Shown here in pieces: positions 6,578 through 14,870 of a DNA stretch of 42,164 bases. Made by a program: the position numbers and the translations under genes. This DNA is from UBA9410 sp036123635 (GTDB lineage Bacteria; Actinomycetota; Acidimicrobiia; Acidimicrobiales; MedAcidi-G1): contig JAZADL010000137.1 of assembly GCA_036123635.1 (NCBI GenBank), positions 1 to 42,164 of the forward strand. Direction: 5' to 3'. The first letter of the stretch is position 1. The number at the start of each line of letters is the position of its first letter. Under the pieces are notes generated by a model. The model made no database searches and was not told the origin of the DNA. It was given only the letters and a program-made list of their open reading frames with translations.

Positions 6578-8566
6578 ATGACGGGCGCCAGACTCGCCGG
6601 AACGGACGCCGACGGCACGCTCGAGTCTCTCGCCATCGACGTGGTTCGGGGCCTGGCCATGGATGCACCCCACGCCGCACGATCAGGCCACCAAGGCACC
6701 GCCATGGCCCTGGCTCCTCTGGCCCACGTGCTTTGGACACGAATTTTGACCTACGACGCCGGGGACCCTGCTTGGCCGGACCGCGATCGGTTCATTCTCT
6801 CGGCCGGTCATGCCTCAATCCTCCTGTACTCGATGCTCCATCTGACCGGCCATGGCCTGTCGCTGGACGACCTCCGCGACTTCCGCCAGTGGGGTTCGGC
6901 TACCCCCGGCCACCCCGAGGTCGGGTGTACCGCTGGGGTCGAGGTCACCACCGGCCCCCTCGGCCAGGGCCTCGCCAACGCTGTTGGCATGGCCATCGCC
7001 GAGCGCAATCTACGAGCCCGATTCGGAGCCGACCTCTGCGACCATCGCACCTTCGTCGTGTGCGGAGACGGTGATCTGGCAGAAGGCATCAGCCATGAGG
7101 CCGCCTCCTTGGCTGGCCACCAGGGCCTGGGCCGGCTGGTCGCCGTCTACGACGACAACCACGTGACGATCGACGGCCCCACTGAACTCGCCCTCTCGGA
7201 TGACGCTGCGGCCCGATTTCGGGCCTATGGCTGGCATGTACTGGAGCTTGGCGAAGCAGCCGAGGACCTGGATGCCATCGAGAACGCCTTTCATGAGGCA
7301 ATGGCCGTCGAGGAACGTCCTTCCCTCGTGGTCCTTCGGAGCCACATCGGCCATCCCTCGCCCGACGTCGACTCCTCGGCGGTCCATGGCTACTCCCTGA
7401 CCAGCGACGGGATCACGGAAACGAAGGCCCGAATGGGTCTACCTGAGGACGACGCTTTCTGGGTCCCTGACGACGTCTTGGCCCTATACCGCCAGGCTGG
7501 CCGACGCGGTGCTGATGCACGGACGGACTGGGAGCAACGCCTGGACCAGTTCACCGGGGATCGTGCAGCGTGGGACGCCGCTCAGGCCGGCCGGGGCGTC
7601 GCCGGCTGGGCCGACGCTCTCCCCACCTGGGAAGCCGGAACGGCCGTGGCCACACGAAAGGCCGGAAATGCCTGCATCCAGGCCCTGCTTGACGTCGTTC
7701 CGGGACTGCTGGGTGGCGGAGCCGATCTGACCGGCAACACGGGCACCACCATCCTGGGACACGGTGTTCAGAGTCTCGACTGCCCCGAAGGACGCCAACT
7801 GTTCTTCGGTGTCCGAGAACACGCCATGGGGGCTATCTGTAACGGCTTGGCCCTCCACGGCGGGATGCTCCCCGTTAACGGAACTTTCTTGGTATTCAGC
7901 GACTACATGCGCGGAGCCGTCCGGCTGGCTGCCCTCAGCGCAGCGCGGACGGTCTTTGTTTGGAGCCACGACTCGGTGGGTGTCGGCGAAGACGGCCCTA
8001 CCCACCAGCCGGTAGAGCATGCTGCGGCCCTACGGGCCATCCCCGACCTTCCAGTATTTCGACCTGCCGACGCGAACGAGACTGCTGGGGTGTGGCGCCA
8101 CATTGTGGAAACCGACGGCCCTGCGGCTCTCCTGTTGACTCGACAGGATGTTCCGGTGCTCTCAGGCACCGACGACTACCGGGCGGTAGCCCGTGGTGGA
8201 TACGTGCTGGCCGAACCGGACTCTGGTCCCGACGTGATTCTGATCGGAACGGGCAGCGAGGTAGCGGTAGCCCTAGACGCAGCGGCGACTCTGACGGCCG
8301 CCGGTCGCTCTGTGCGTGTCGTTTCCATGCCCTGCACCGAGGTCTTCGCCGCTCAGGACGACGCCTACCGGGCCGCTGTTCTACCACCCGGGGTTCCCAC
8401 AGTTTCCGTGGAGGCTGGAGTGACCTTCGGCTGGGCATGCTGGGCCGACCGTTCCGTGGGGATCGACCGGTTTGGTGCCTCAGCACCAGGCGAACGCGTG
8501 ATGGCCGAGCTGGGTATTACCGCCACCGCAGTGGTTGAAGCCGCAGAATCTCTTCTGACCGTCTGA
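6578..8566 (+). CDS. tkt: Transketolase
   Basis: A thiamine-diphosphate enzyme of 662 residues that moves two-carbon ketol units in the non-oxidative pentose phosphate pathway. The TPP domain has HAARSGHQGTAMALAP near the N-terminus, GPLGQGLANAVGMA, and the metal/TPP motif beginning GDGDLAEG and ending DDN. The pyrimidine domain has GVREHAMGAICNG, with the catalytic Glu, and DSVGVGEDGPTHQPVEH. The C-terminal domain is complete. The ATG is preceded by GAGGTGGGA, a good ribosome site, unlike the leaderless genes nearby. The transaldolase gene follows 16 bases after the stop, so the two form an operon. A TAGGGT at 6520-6525 is a possible -10 in the 99-base gap before it. Confidence 0.95.
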   Translation: MTGARLAGTDADGTLESLAIDVVRGLAMDAPHAARSGHQGTAMALAPLAHVLWTRILTYDAGDPAWPDRDRFILSAGHASILLYSMLHLTGHGLSLDDLRDFRQWGSATPGHPEVGCTAGVEVTTGPLGQGLANAVGMAIAERNLRARFGADLCDHRTFVVCGDGDLAEGISHEAASLAGHQGLGRLVAVYDDNHVTIDGPTELALSDDAAARFRAYGWHVLELGEAAEDLDAIENAFHEAMAVEERPSLVVLRSHIGHPSPDVDSSAVHGYSLTSDGITETKARMGLPEDDAFWVPDDVLALYRQAGRRGADARTDWEQRLDQFTGDRAAWDAAQAGRGVAGWADALPTWEAGTAVATRKAGNACIQALLDVVPGLLGGGADLTGNTGTTILGHGVQSLDCPEGRQLFFGVREHAMGAICNGLALHGGMLPVNGTFLVFSDYMRGAVRLAALSAARTVFVWSHDSVGVGEDGPTHQPVEHAAALRAIPDLPVFRPADANETAGVWRHIVETDGPAALLLTRQDVPVLSGTDDYRAVARGGYVLAEPDSGPDVILIGTGSEVAVALDAAATLTAAGRSVRVVSMPCTEVFAAQDDAYRAAVLPPGVPTVSVEAGVTFGWACWADRSVGIDRFGASAPGERVMAELGITATAVVEAAESLLTV

Positions 8567-8582
8567 GACGCTGAGGCTCACC

Positions 8583-9671
8583 ATGAACCGTCTGCACGAA
8601 CTGTTCGCCCGTGAGGGCCAAAGTCCGTGGCTGGACAACTTGAAGCGCAGCTGGATCGCCTCCGGTGAACTCGAACAGTGGGTCGAGCGAGGAGCACGGG
8701 GTATCACCTCCAATCCGTCGATCTTCCAGAAGGCGATGACCGGGACCGACGCTTACGACGACCAACTTCGGGGCCTGGGCGCATCGGGAACCTCCGTGGA
8801 GGACAGCTACTGGGAACTCGTGATCCGCGACATCCTCGACGCCCTCGAGGTGCTCCGCCCAGTCCACGAGGCGTCTGACGGCCTCGACGGATACGTCTCG
8901 GTCGAAGTCGACCCACGCTTGGCACCCGACACCGCGGAGACAATCCAAGCGGCCCGCGAACTTCACGCCCGGATAAACCGGCCGAACCTGTACGTGAAGA
9001 TCCCGGCTACCGCCGAAGGGATTCCAGCCATCCGCCAGATGATCTCGGAGGGTCTGAGCGTCAACGTCACCCTCATCTTCTCCCTGGACCGCTATCGAGA
9101 GGTGATGGAGGCTTACTTCTCCGGCCTGGAGGCCTGTTCGGGTGACCTCTCGGGGGTGTCGTCGGTGGCCTCGTTCTTCATCAGCCGGACCGACAGCGAG
9201 GTGGACCGTCGACTCAACGACCTTGGAACCCCCGAAGCCCTGGCCCTACGTGGCCGCACGGCCGTCGCCCAGGGACAGGTGGCCTACGACATGTTCCAGG
9301 AGGAGTTCAGCGGCCCCCGATGGGACGCTCTGGTCGAACGTGGAGCCCGGGTACAACGACCCCTCTGGGCATCCACCTCGACTAAAAACCCCGCCTACCC
9401 CGACACCCTCTACGTCGACAGTCTCATCGGGCCCGACACTGTCAACACCCTGCCAGATGCCACCCTTGAGGCGTTTGCCGACCATGGGACCGTAGCTCGG
9501 ACCGTGGACACCGATCCCGTAGCCGCACACAGTCTCCTCCGAGAAGTGGGCGAGGCTGGAGTTGACCTGGCCGACGTCTCCCGGGTGCTCGAGGACGAAG
9601 GGGTAGCAGCCTTCGTCGCCTCGTTCGAAGACCTGCTAGCCGACTTGACTACCAAGGTCGACTCCTTCTAA
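8583..9671 (+). CDS. tal: Transaldolase
   Basis: A 362-residue transaldolase of the longer type found in actinobacteria, transferring dihydroxyacetone units between sugar phosphates. The N-terminal ARGITSNPSIFQKAM segment and the NLYVKIPAT segment, which carries the Schiff-base lysine, are diagnostic. Also typical are FSLDRYREVMEAYFSGLE and QRPLWASTSTKNPAYPDTLYVD. The start is an ATG shortly after the tkt stop. The usual actinobacterial neighbours (zwf, opcA, pgl) do not follow, so here only the non-oxidative pair is clustered. Confidence 0.94.
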   Translation: MNRLHELFAREGQSPWLDNLKRSWIASGELEQWVERGARGITSNPSIFQKAMTGTDAYDDQLRGLGASGTSVEDSYWELVIRDILDALEVLRPVHEASDGLDGYVSVEVDPRLAPDTAETIQAARELHARINRPNLYVKIPATAEGIPAIRQMISEGLSVNVTLIFSLDRYREVMEAYFSGLEACSGDLSGVSSVASFFISRTDSEVDRRLNDLGTPEALALRGRTAVAQGQVAYDMFQEEFSGPRWDALVERGARVQRPLWASTSTKNPAYPDTLYVDSLIGPDTVNTLPDATLEAFADHGTVARTVDTDPVAAHSLLREVGEAGVDLADVSRVLEDEGVAAFVASFEDLLADLTTKVDSF

Positions 9672-9683
9672 TCCGGCGCATGT

Positions 9684-9722
9684 CCCACAAGTGGGTTTTA
9701 AAACGCAACGGACTGCTACATT
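9684..9722 (+). promoter_or_regulatory. Leaderless promoter with possible operator before the HxlR gene
   Basis: TACATT (9717-9722) is followed by exactly 6 bases and then the GTG at 9729. Upstream lies an inverted repeat, CCCAC (9684-9688), two A residues, then GTGGG (9691-9695). A TTTTAAAA palindrome (9696-9703) follows in the spacer. The repeat sits where the -35 region would be, so a dimeric regulator bound there would block transcription. Autoregulation by HxlR is a reasonable guess. As a terminator the stem is poor because the loop is only two bases. Confidence 0.45.
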
Positions 9723-9728
9723 CCGGCG

Positions 9729-10190
9729 GTGCCTAACACCACATCCGTCAAGGAATGTTCCATCGCCGCCACCCTGTCCGCTGTCGGGGATCGCTGGACA
9801 CTCCTGATCCTTCGAGACCTCTTCCGTGGTGTCCGACGGTTCGAGCGCCTCCACCGGGACCTGGGTATTGCCCGGAACCTGCTCACCGACCGGCTGCAAA
9901 GACTCGTCGACCTGGACATCGTTTACCGGGTGCCGTACCAAGACCGCCCCCTTCGCAACGAATACCGGCTCACCGAAAAGGGGGTCGATCTCTCCCCCGC
10001 CCTAGTAGCTCTCATGGGTTGGGGGGATCGTTGGTACGCGGCTGACGGCCCACCCACTGTGTTGATTCACGACGCCTGCGGCACCCCGTTGGATCAGGCC
10101 GTGTCCTGTCCCCACTGCCACGAGCCGGTTGACCCCACCCATATCCGGAGCCGACCCGGCCCCGGTCGCTCTGTCGGAGTCCTTCCATGA
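9729..10190 (+). CDS. HxlR-family winged-helix transcription regulator
   Basis: A 153-residue regulator with the HxlR fold: VGDRWTLLILRDLFRGVRRFERLHRDLGIARNLLTDRLQRLVDLDIV is nearly canonical, followed by the wing and EYRLTEKG. A Cys near residue 9 sits where HxlR-type redox or electrophile sensors carry theirs. An extra C-terminal tail adds Cys residues (HDACG, then CPHCHEP), like a small zinc-binding element. The GTG start is leaderless-type. The stop overlaps the fbiC start (ATGA), an unusual direct coupling of a regulator to the F420 biosynthesis gene. Confidence 0.85.
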   Translation: MPNTTSVKECSIAATLSAVGDRWTLLILRDLFRGVRRFERLHRDLGIARNLLTDRLQRLVDLDIVYRVPYQDRPLRNEYRLTEKGVDLSPALVALMGWGDRWYAADGPPTVLIHDACGTPLDQAVSCPHCHEPVDPTHIRSRPGPGRSVGVLP

Positions 10191-12577
10191 TCCCGGCCGA
10201 TCTGCGGGGTAACGCGCTGCTAGAAGCTGCGAGGGCCGTCCGGGACACCCAGCACGGCACTCGGATCACTTACAGCCCCAAAGTCTTCATTCCACTGACC
10301 ATGCTGTGTCGCGACCGGTGCGGATACTGCACGTTTGCCCAACCGCCGGCTCGCCTCCAAGCTCCCTACCTCAGCCCGGATGAGGTCCTCGCCATCGCCC
10401 ACCGGGGCGCCTCAGCCGGATGTCACGAGGCGCTATTTACTCTTGGTGAGCGCCCCGAGCTCCGATACCCGGTCGCTGCCGACTGGTTGTCACGGCACGG
10501 ATACGAATCGACACTGGACTATCTGGAAGCTATGGCTCACCTCGTTCTGGCTGAGACCGGACTGCTCCCGCACGCCAACGCCGGAGCACTTCATTTCGAA
10601 GAGTTAGCCGCTCTCCGGCGGGTCTCCCCCTCCCAGGGGATGATGGTGGAGACCCTCGTCGAGGACCTCGACTGCCACCGTGGCGCACCGGACAAGCTGC
10701 CGACACGCCGGCTGACCACCCTGGATGCAGCAGGACAACTCTCCATCCCATTCACCACTGGGCTCCTGGTCGGGATCGGTGAGGACCGAGACGATCGGAT
10801 CGTCGCCTTGGAGGCCATCGCTGCGTCGCACCGACGATACGGCCACATCCAAGAGGTCATCGTTCAGAACTTTCTCCCCAAGCCCGGCACAGCTATGCAC
10901 GCCTATCCGGCTTGTCCGACCGACCAGTATCTGGATGCCGTCGCGCTGGCCCGTCTCATTCTCCCTCCCGATGTCCACCTTCAGGCACCGCCCAACCTCT
11001 CAGACGACTTCGGCTTGCTGCTAGATGCCGGGATTGATGACTGGGGGGGCGTTTCGCCCATCACCGCTGATCACGTGAACCCCGAGCGACCTTGGCCACA
11101 TCTGGATCAGCTCCGTGTGGCCACCGAACAACGGGGTTTCGGTCTGGCCCCTCGCCTCACCCTCTACCCGGAGTACGTCCAGGAGCCCGACCGTTGGCTT
11201 CACCCGGACCTCCACTTCTCCGTCGCTGACCGCAGCGACGCCGAAGGGTTGGGACGCGACGATCCCGGGTCGCTCTTCCCTGAGGCCATCGAAGAGATCG
11301 TTGCCGCCGACGGTGCGGAGGTCCGTCAAGTCGGGCACCGATCCACAGCGTGGTACTCCGGTGTGCCGGTAACCCCCACCATTCTTGTCCCGGCGAAAGG
11401 CGCGGCCCGAGGTCGGATCGGTGAAGTCCTCGATGGAGTTCTGGCCGGACAGCAGGCCGGATATCTCGAATTACTGGCCCTCTTCCGGGCCCGCGGGCCC
11501 GAGGTCGCCGCAGTTGCCGAAGTAGCCGACGAGCTTCGCCGTCAGACTGTCGGGGACCAGGTCACCTGGGTAGCCAACCGGAATATCAACTACACAAACG
11601 TGTGCACCTACAAGTGTCGGTTCTGCGGCTTTTCAAAAGGGCCACTGTCTCTCAACCTCCGGGGCACTCCCTACCTCCTGAGCCTTGACGAGATCGCCGG
11701 ACGGGCCGCCGATGCTGCCCGCATGGGCGCTACCGAGGTGTGCTTGCAGGGTGGAATCCACCCCGACTTTGATGGCAACTACTACATCGACGTCACTCAG
11801 GCCGTACGAGACGCCGTACCCGACATCCACGTCCACGGCTTCACGGCTCTGGAGGTAACCGAGGGTGCCCGCCGCCTCGGCGAGCCTCTGGCCGATTACT
11901 TGCAGCGGGCGAAGGATGCTGGTCTCCGCTCACTTCCTGGGACGGCGGCAGAGATTCTCGACGACGAGATCCGCCAGGTTCTATGCCCGGACAAGATCAC
12001 CACTGACGAGTGGCTTGAGGCCCACCGCACTGCTCACACGCTTGGAATCCGCTCCAACGTCACCATCATGTTCGGATCCGTGGAACACCCTGAACACTGG
12101 GTCCGCCACCTCCTTCGATGTCGCGACCTCCAGGAGGAAACCGGGGGATTTACCGAGTTCGTGGGCCTGCCGTTCGTCCACATGGCCTCCCCTATCTACC
12201 TCCAACGGCGCTCTCGCCGAGGCCCGACCTTCCGAGAAACCCTCCTTATGCATGCTGTGGCACGAATCGCCTACCACGGACTCATCGACAACGTGCAGGC
12301 TTCCTGGGTCAAGATCGGCTTCGACGGGGTACGCCAACTTCTCCGTTCGGGGGTCAACGATCTGGGTGGGACCCTGATGGACGAGAACATCTCCCGGGCC
12401 GCAGGGGCAGAACACGGTCAACTGGTGACCCGAGGCGACCTGGAAGAACTCGTAGCCCCTCTTGGACGGACACTGGTCCAGAGAACCACCCTCTATGACG
12501 CAGTCGAACAGGGCCACCGCCTCGAGGTCACCCGCCGACACGACGGCCGTACTCTCCTCCCTGTGGTCAGCGCCTGA
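10187..12577 (+). CDS. fbiC: FbiC, 7,8-didemethyl-8-hydroxy-5-deazariboflavin (FO) synthase
   Basis: A 796-residue fused radical-SAM enzyme (CofG plus CofH) that builds the FO chromophore of coenzyme F420 from tyrosine and a flavin precursor. The CofG half carries CX3CX2C with Cys41, Cys45 and Cys48 (CRDRCGYCTF). The CofH half carries a second cluster site, Cys473, Cys477 and Cys480 (CTYKCRFCGFSKG). CofH signatures include EVCLQGGIHPDFDGNYYID and LPGTAAEILDDEIR. The fusion and length are typical of actinobacteria. Its ATG overlaps the HxlR stop by 4 bases. No other F420 genes (fbiA, fbiB, fbiD) are in the window. Confidence 0.95.
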   Translation: MIPADLRGNALLEAARAVRDTQHGTRITYSPKVFIPLTMLCRDRCGYCTFAQPPARLQAPYLSPDEVLAIAHRGASAGCHEALFTLGERPELRYPVAADWLSRHGYESTLDYLEAMAHLVLAETGLLPHANAGALHFEELAALRRVSPSQGMMVETLVEDLDCHRGAPDKLPTRRLTTLDAAGQLSIPFTTGLLVGIGEDRDDRIVALEAIAASHRRYGHIQEVIVQNFLPKPGTAMHAYPACPTDQYLDAVALARLILPPDVHLQAPPNLSDDFGLLLDAGIDDWGGVSPITADHVNPERPWPHLDQLRVATEQRGFGLAPRLTLYPEYVQEPDRWLHPDLHFSVADRSDAEGLGRDDPGSLFPEAIEEIVAADGAEVRQVGHRSTAWYSGVPVTPTILVPAKGAARGRIGEVLDGVLAGQQAGYLELLALFRARGPEVAAVAEVADELRRQTVGDQVTWVANRNINYTNVCTYKCRFCGFSKGPLSLNLRGTPYLLSLDEIAGRAADAARMGATEVCLQGGIHPDFDGNYYIDVTQAVRDAVPDIHVHGFTALEVTEGARRLGEPLADYLQRAKDAGLRSLPGTAAEILDDEIRQVLCPDKITTDEWLEAHRTAHTLGIRSNVTIMFGSVEHPEHWVRHLLRCRDLQEETGGFTEFVGLPFVHMASPIYLQRRSRRGPTFRETLLMHAVARIAYHGLIDNVQASWVKIGFDGVRQLLRSGVNDLGGTLMDENISRAAGAEHGQLVTRGDLEELVAPLGRTLVQRTTLYDAVEQGHRLEVTRRHDGRTLLPVVSA

Positions 12578-12587
12578 GACCACCGCC

Positions 12588-12791
12588 TCACAGAAAGTTG
12601 TCGTCTGGCTCCTCTAGGAGGTGTGCGGCTTTTTCCACCGCCCTACGGGCCCGGGTCAGACGCCGCTCGTCGATCGGCATCTCCTCTCCGCCAGCATCGA
12701 TCGACTCCCGCAGCCGCTGGATGGCCAGATCGGCCAGCTCCTCGGCGATGCTCTCCAGCCGAGACCGGATCTCATCGAACTCACCCGGCAT
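12588..12791 (-). CDS. Small helical hypothetical protein after glcF
   Basis: A 67-residue protein starting at the ATG at 12791, which overlaps the end of glcF by 11 bases. The sequence is highly charged and heptad-like (FDEIRSRLESIAEELADLAIQRLRESI and ERRLTRARRAVEKAAHLL), so one or two long helices or a coiled coil are likely. A longer frame is open upstream, but it only runs across glcF. The protein is reminiscent of XseB in size, but I see no clear match. Function is unknown. Placement at the end of the glycolate oxidase genes suggests co-transcription. Confidence 0.65.
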   Translation of the reverse strand: MPGEFDEIRSRLESIAEELADLAIQRLRESIDAGGEEMPIDERRLTRARRAVEKAAHLLEEPDDNFL

Positions 12792-13995
12792 CGGCCACCG
12801 ACTCTCCGGTTCCAGCCTCGGTGAAATCTTCCCTGAGGACCTCGGCCAGGACTTCCATGGGGTGGTGGACTTCCAGCCCCGCTGCCGCCAGATGCATCGT
12901 GCATCCTGGGTTGGCACTGACAACGACCGTGGCACCCGACCGCCCGGCCGCCCGGCCGATGGCCGCCACCTTTCGCTGACGAACTTCGTCAGCCAGGACA
13001 GCCTCTGATAGCGCGTAGGCGCCACCGGCACCACAGCAGAGCCCCTGGTCGTCCAGTTCCACCACCTCCATGTATGGCTGAAGGACGTCTCGGACCGCTC
13101 CGTGACAGCGCTGGGCGTGACGAAGGTGGCAGGGATCGTGCACGATCACCGGCTCGGCCGTTCCATGAGCGGCAGACAGCCGTCCCATCTGCGGAGCCAA
13201 CCACTCATGGACGTCGAAGACCCGTGCGGCGAATGCCGCAGCTGCCGGCGTTCCCAGGAGGTCGCCGTAGCGCTTCAGTGCCGCACCGCACCCGGCCGAA
13301 TCCACCAGAACGGGGCGCTCTCCCGGCAGGGCGGCTATGACTCGTTCAGCGCGCCGCCGGGCCTCTTCTCCAAGGCCCGCGTGTTCGTGGAGGGCACCAC
13401 AGCAGCCGGCCCGATCTCCTGATCGTTCCACCGTCGTGCCCGCCTCCTTCAAGACAGCTTCCACCGCTGCGTGGACCTCTGGCTGCCATGCATCCATCAC
13501 ACAACCCGTGAACAACACAACGTCGCCCGTTCCCGTCCTGCGACTGCGAGGCGCCCACAACGGGAGTCGTCTCGGAAGCAGACCAGTACGGGGCACTAAC
13601 CCGAAACGCTGTATGAGAGCCAGTAAGCGGCTGCCTGCCCGCAGTAGCCGAGGGCGGTCCAGAAGCCAGAGCCCTGCTCGAAGATGCCGGGACGGAGGAT
13701 GGTCGATAACTGTGGCTTCCCGGGTCGCGACGATCAACTCACCGTAGGGAACCCCCGACGGGCAGGCCGTCTCGCAACCTAGGCACTGAACGCAGGTGTC
13801 AATGGCCTCGAACCACTCCGCGTCTAAGGCGGTTACACCGGCCTCCGCCGCTCTCATGAGGGCGATTCGACCTCGTGGTGATCTGCTCTCGTCCCCAGAA
13901 ATCCGGTAGGTGGGGCAGTGCGGCAAGCAGAGTCCACAGTTGACGCACGCCGCCAAGGCGTCCTCCCGCAACCCAAGCGGTCCGCCACCGCTCAT
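12781..13995 (-). CDS. glcF: Glycolate oxidase iron-sulfur subunit GlcF
   Basis: A 404-residue Fe-S subunit that passes electrons from glycolate oxidation to the respiratory chain. Two 4Fe-4S motifs lie near the N-terminus (CVNCGLCLPHCPTYR and CVQCLGCETACP). Two CCG domains follow, with GCV, GCCG, the DPCHLRHAQR segment and CCGAGGAY. The chosen ATG at 13995 overlaps the glcE stop (ATGA). The frame extends a further 65 codons upstream, but that part lies inside glcE and lacks family similarity. Confidence 0.92.
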   Translation of the reverse strand: MSGGGPLGLREDALAACVNCGLCLPHCPTYRISGDESRSPRGRIALMRAAEAGVTALDAEWFEAIDTCVQCLGCETACPSGVPYGELIVATREATVIDHPPSRHLRAGLWLLDRPRLLRAGSRLLALIQRFGLVPRTGLLPRRLPLWAPRSRRTGTGDVVLFTGCVMDAWQPEVHAAVEAVLKEAGTTVERSGDRAGCCGALHEHAGLGEEARRRAERVIAALPGERPVLVDSAGCGAALKRYGDLLGTPAAAAFAARVFDVHEWLAPQMGRLSAAHGTAEPVIVHDPCHLRHAQRCHGAVRDVLQPYMEVVELDDQGLCCGAGGAYALSEAVLADEVRQRKVAAIGRAAGRSGATVVVSANPGCTMHLAAAGLEVHHPMEVLAEVLREDFTEAGTGESVADAG

Positions 13996-14870
13996 GCCGC
14001 CACCCGGTAGGGGTCGCGACCGGGGTTGAGTCGCCGTCCCGGGTCGAACTCGTCGCGCATACGACTGGCCAGGGCGTGAACTCCGGGCTCTATCACCGGG
14101 AGGGTTTTCGGCAGATCCCCGTAGACCACACCACCGAGCACGTCCAGAACCGCGCCGGCCGCAATCTGACCTACCCATCGGCTCATGCAAGGTCCTAGTT
14201 CCGGCTCGTCAACCTCGCCCAAGCCGAGCGCCACTAGACGTTCTCGCTCGTCGTTGAGGTCGCTGGGGTGTCCTTCTAAGCGAACTGTCGTCCGCTGGCC
14301 GTCCCACAGCACTGTGGCCGGACGGTAGGCCACGTCGGCTACCCGACCGGGGGTCAACTCTCCAGCCAGCCAGAGACTGGACTCCGGAACCGGCCGGGTC
14401 CGCAGAATGACCCGCCCCAACAGGGCCAAGGTACCTAGGGAGCCGACTAGGAGACGGCACACGTCATAGCCGGTCACGTTCTTTACCGTCGGCCCCCCGG
14501 CGGTAAACAGAGCACCGTCAGCCCCCACACAGTCAGCCTGGAGGAGGGCGTCGGCAATCGACCCCACCCTCCCTCGCCGCAGGCTGCTTCGCCCGACGGC
14601 CAAGGCACCTCCTACCGTGGCGCCAGGGGGTCCGTCTAGTGCGACCTCCTGACCACTGGCACCCAGAACTTCTGTCAACTCGGCGAGTGTCGTCCCGGCA
14701 CCCACGGTCACCGTCATCTCCGCTGGCAGGAACTCCTCGACCCCGGACGGAGCCCGCACTTCGTGGGCTCCTGCCGGGTCCCCACCCAGATCCCAGCGGG
14801 TGGCCCCACCACGCACGCAGACAGCACCATCTGTTCCGACCGCCTCGCGGAACTCCGTTAGTCGATTCAA
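13992..14870 (-). CDS. glcE: Glycolate oxidase FAD-binding subunit GlcE
   Basis: About 292 residues, a short FAD-binding subunit related to GlcD (FAD_binding_4). The FAD-binding region includes AEMTVTVGAGTTLAEL, followed by LDGPPGATVGGALAVGRSS and the VKNVTGYDVCRLLVGSLGTLALL segment. I place the start at the TTG at 14870, which overlaps the glcD stop (TTGA) and follows GAGGGAA. An in-frame ATG at 14918 is the alternative. The subunit works with GlcD and GlcF in the membrane-associated complex. Confidence 0.88.
   Translation of the reverse strand: MNRLTEFREAVGTDGAVCVRGGATRWDLGGDPAGAHEVRAPSGVEEFLPAEMTVTVGAGTTLAELTEVLGASGQEVALDGPPGATVGGALAVGRSSLRRGRVGSIADALLQADCVGADGALFTAGGPTVKNVTGYDVCRLLVGSLGTLALLGRVILRTRPVPESSLWLAGELTPGRVADVAYRPATVLWDGQRTTVRLEGHPSDLNDERERLVALGLGEVDEPELGPCMSRWVGQIAAGAVLDVLGGVVYGDLPKTLPVIEPGVHALASRMRDEFDPGRRLNPGRDPYRVAA

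Noticed and set aside
9684..9703. Terminator for tkt-tal at CCCAC-AA-GTGGG
   Set aside because: The loop is only two bases and the T run is interrupted at once by A residues; an operator fits better.
12792..13034. Upstream extension of the 67-residue helical protein
   Set aside because: It runs fully inside glcF in another frame and has the Trp/Arg/Ser-rich look of a shadow frame.
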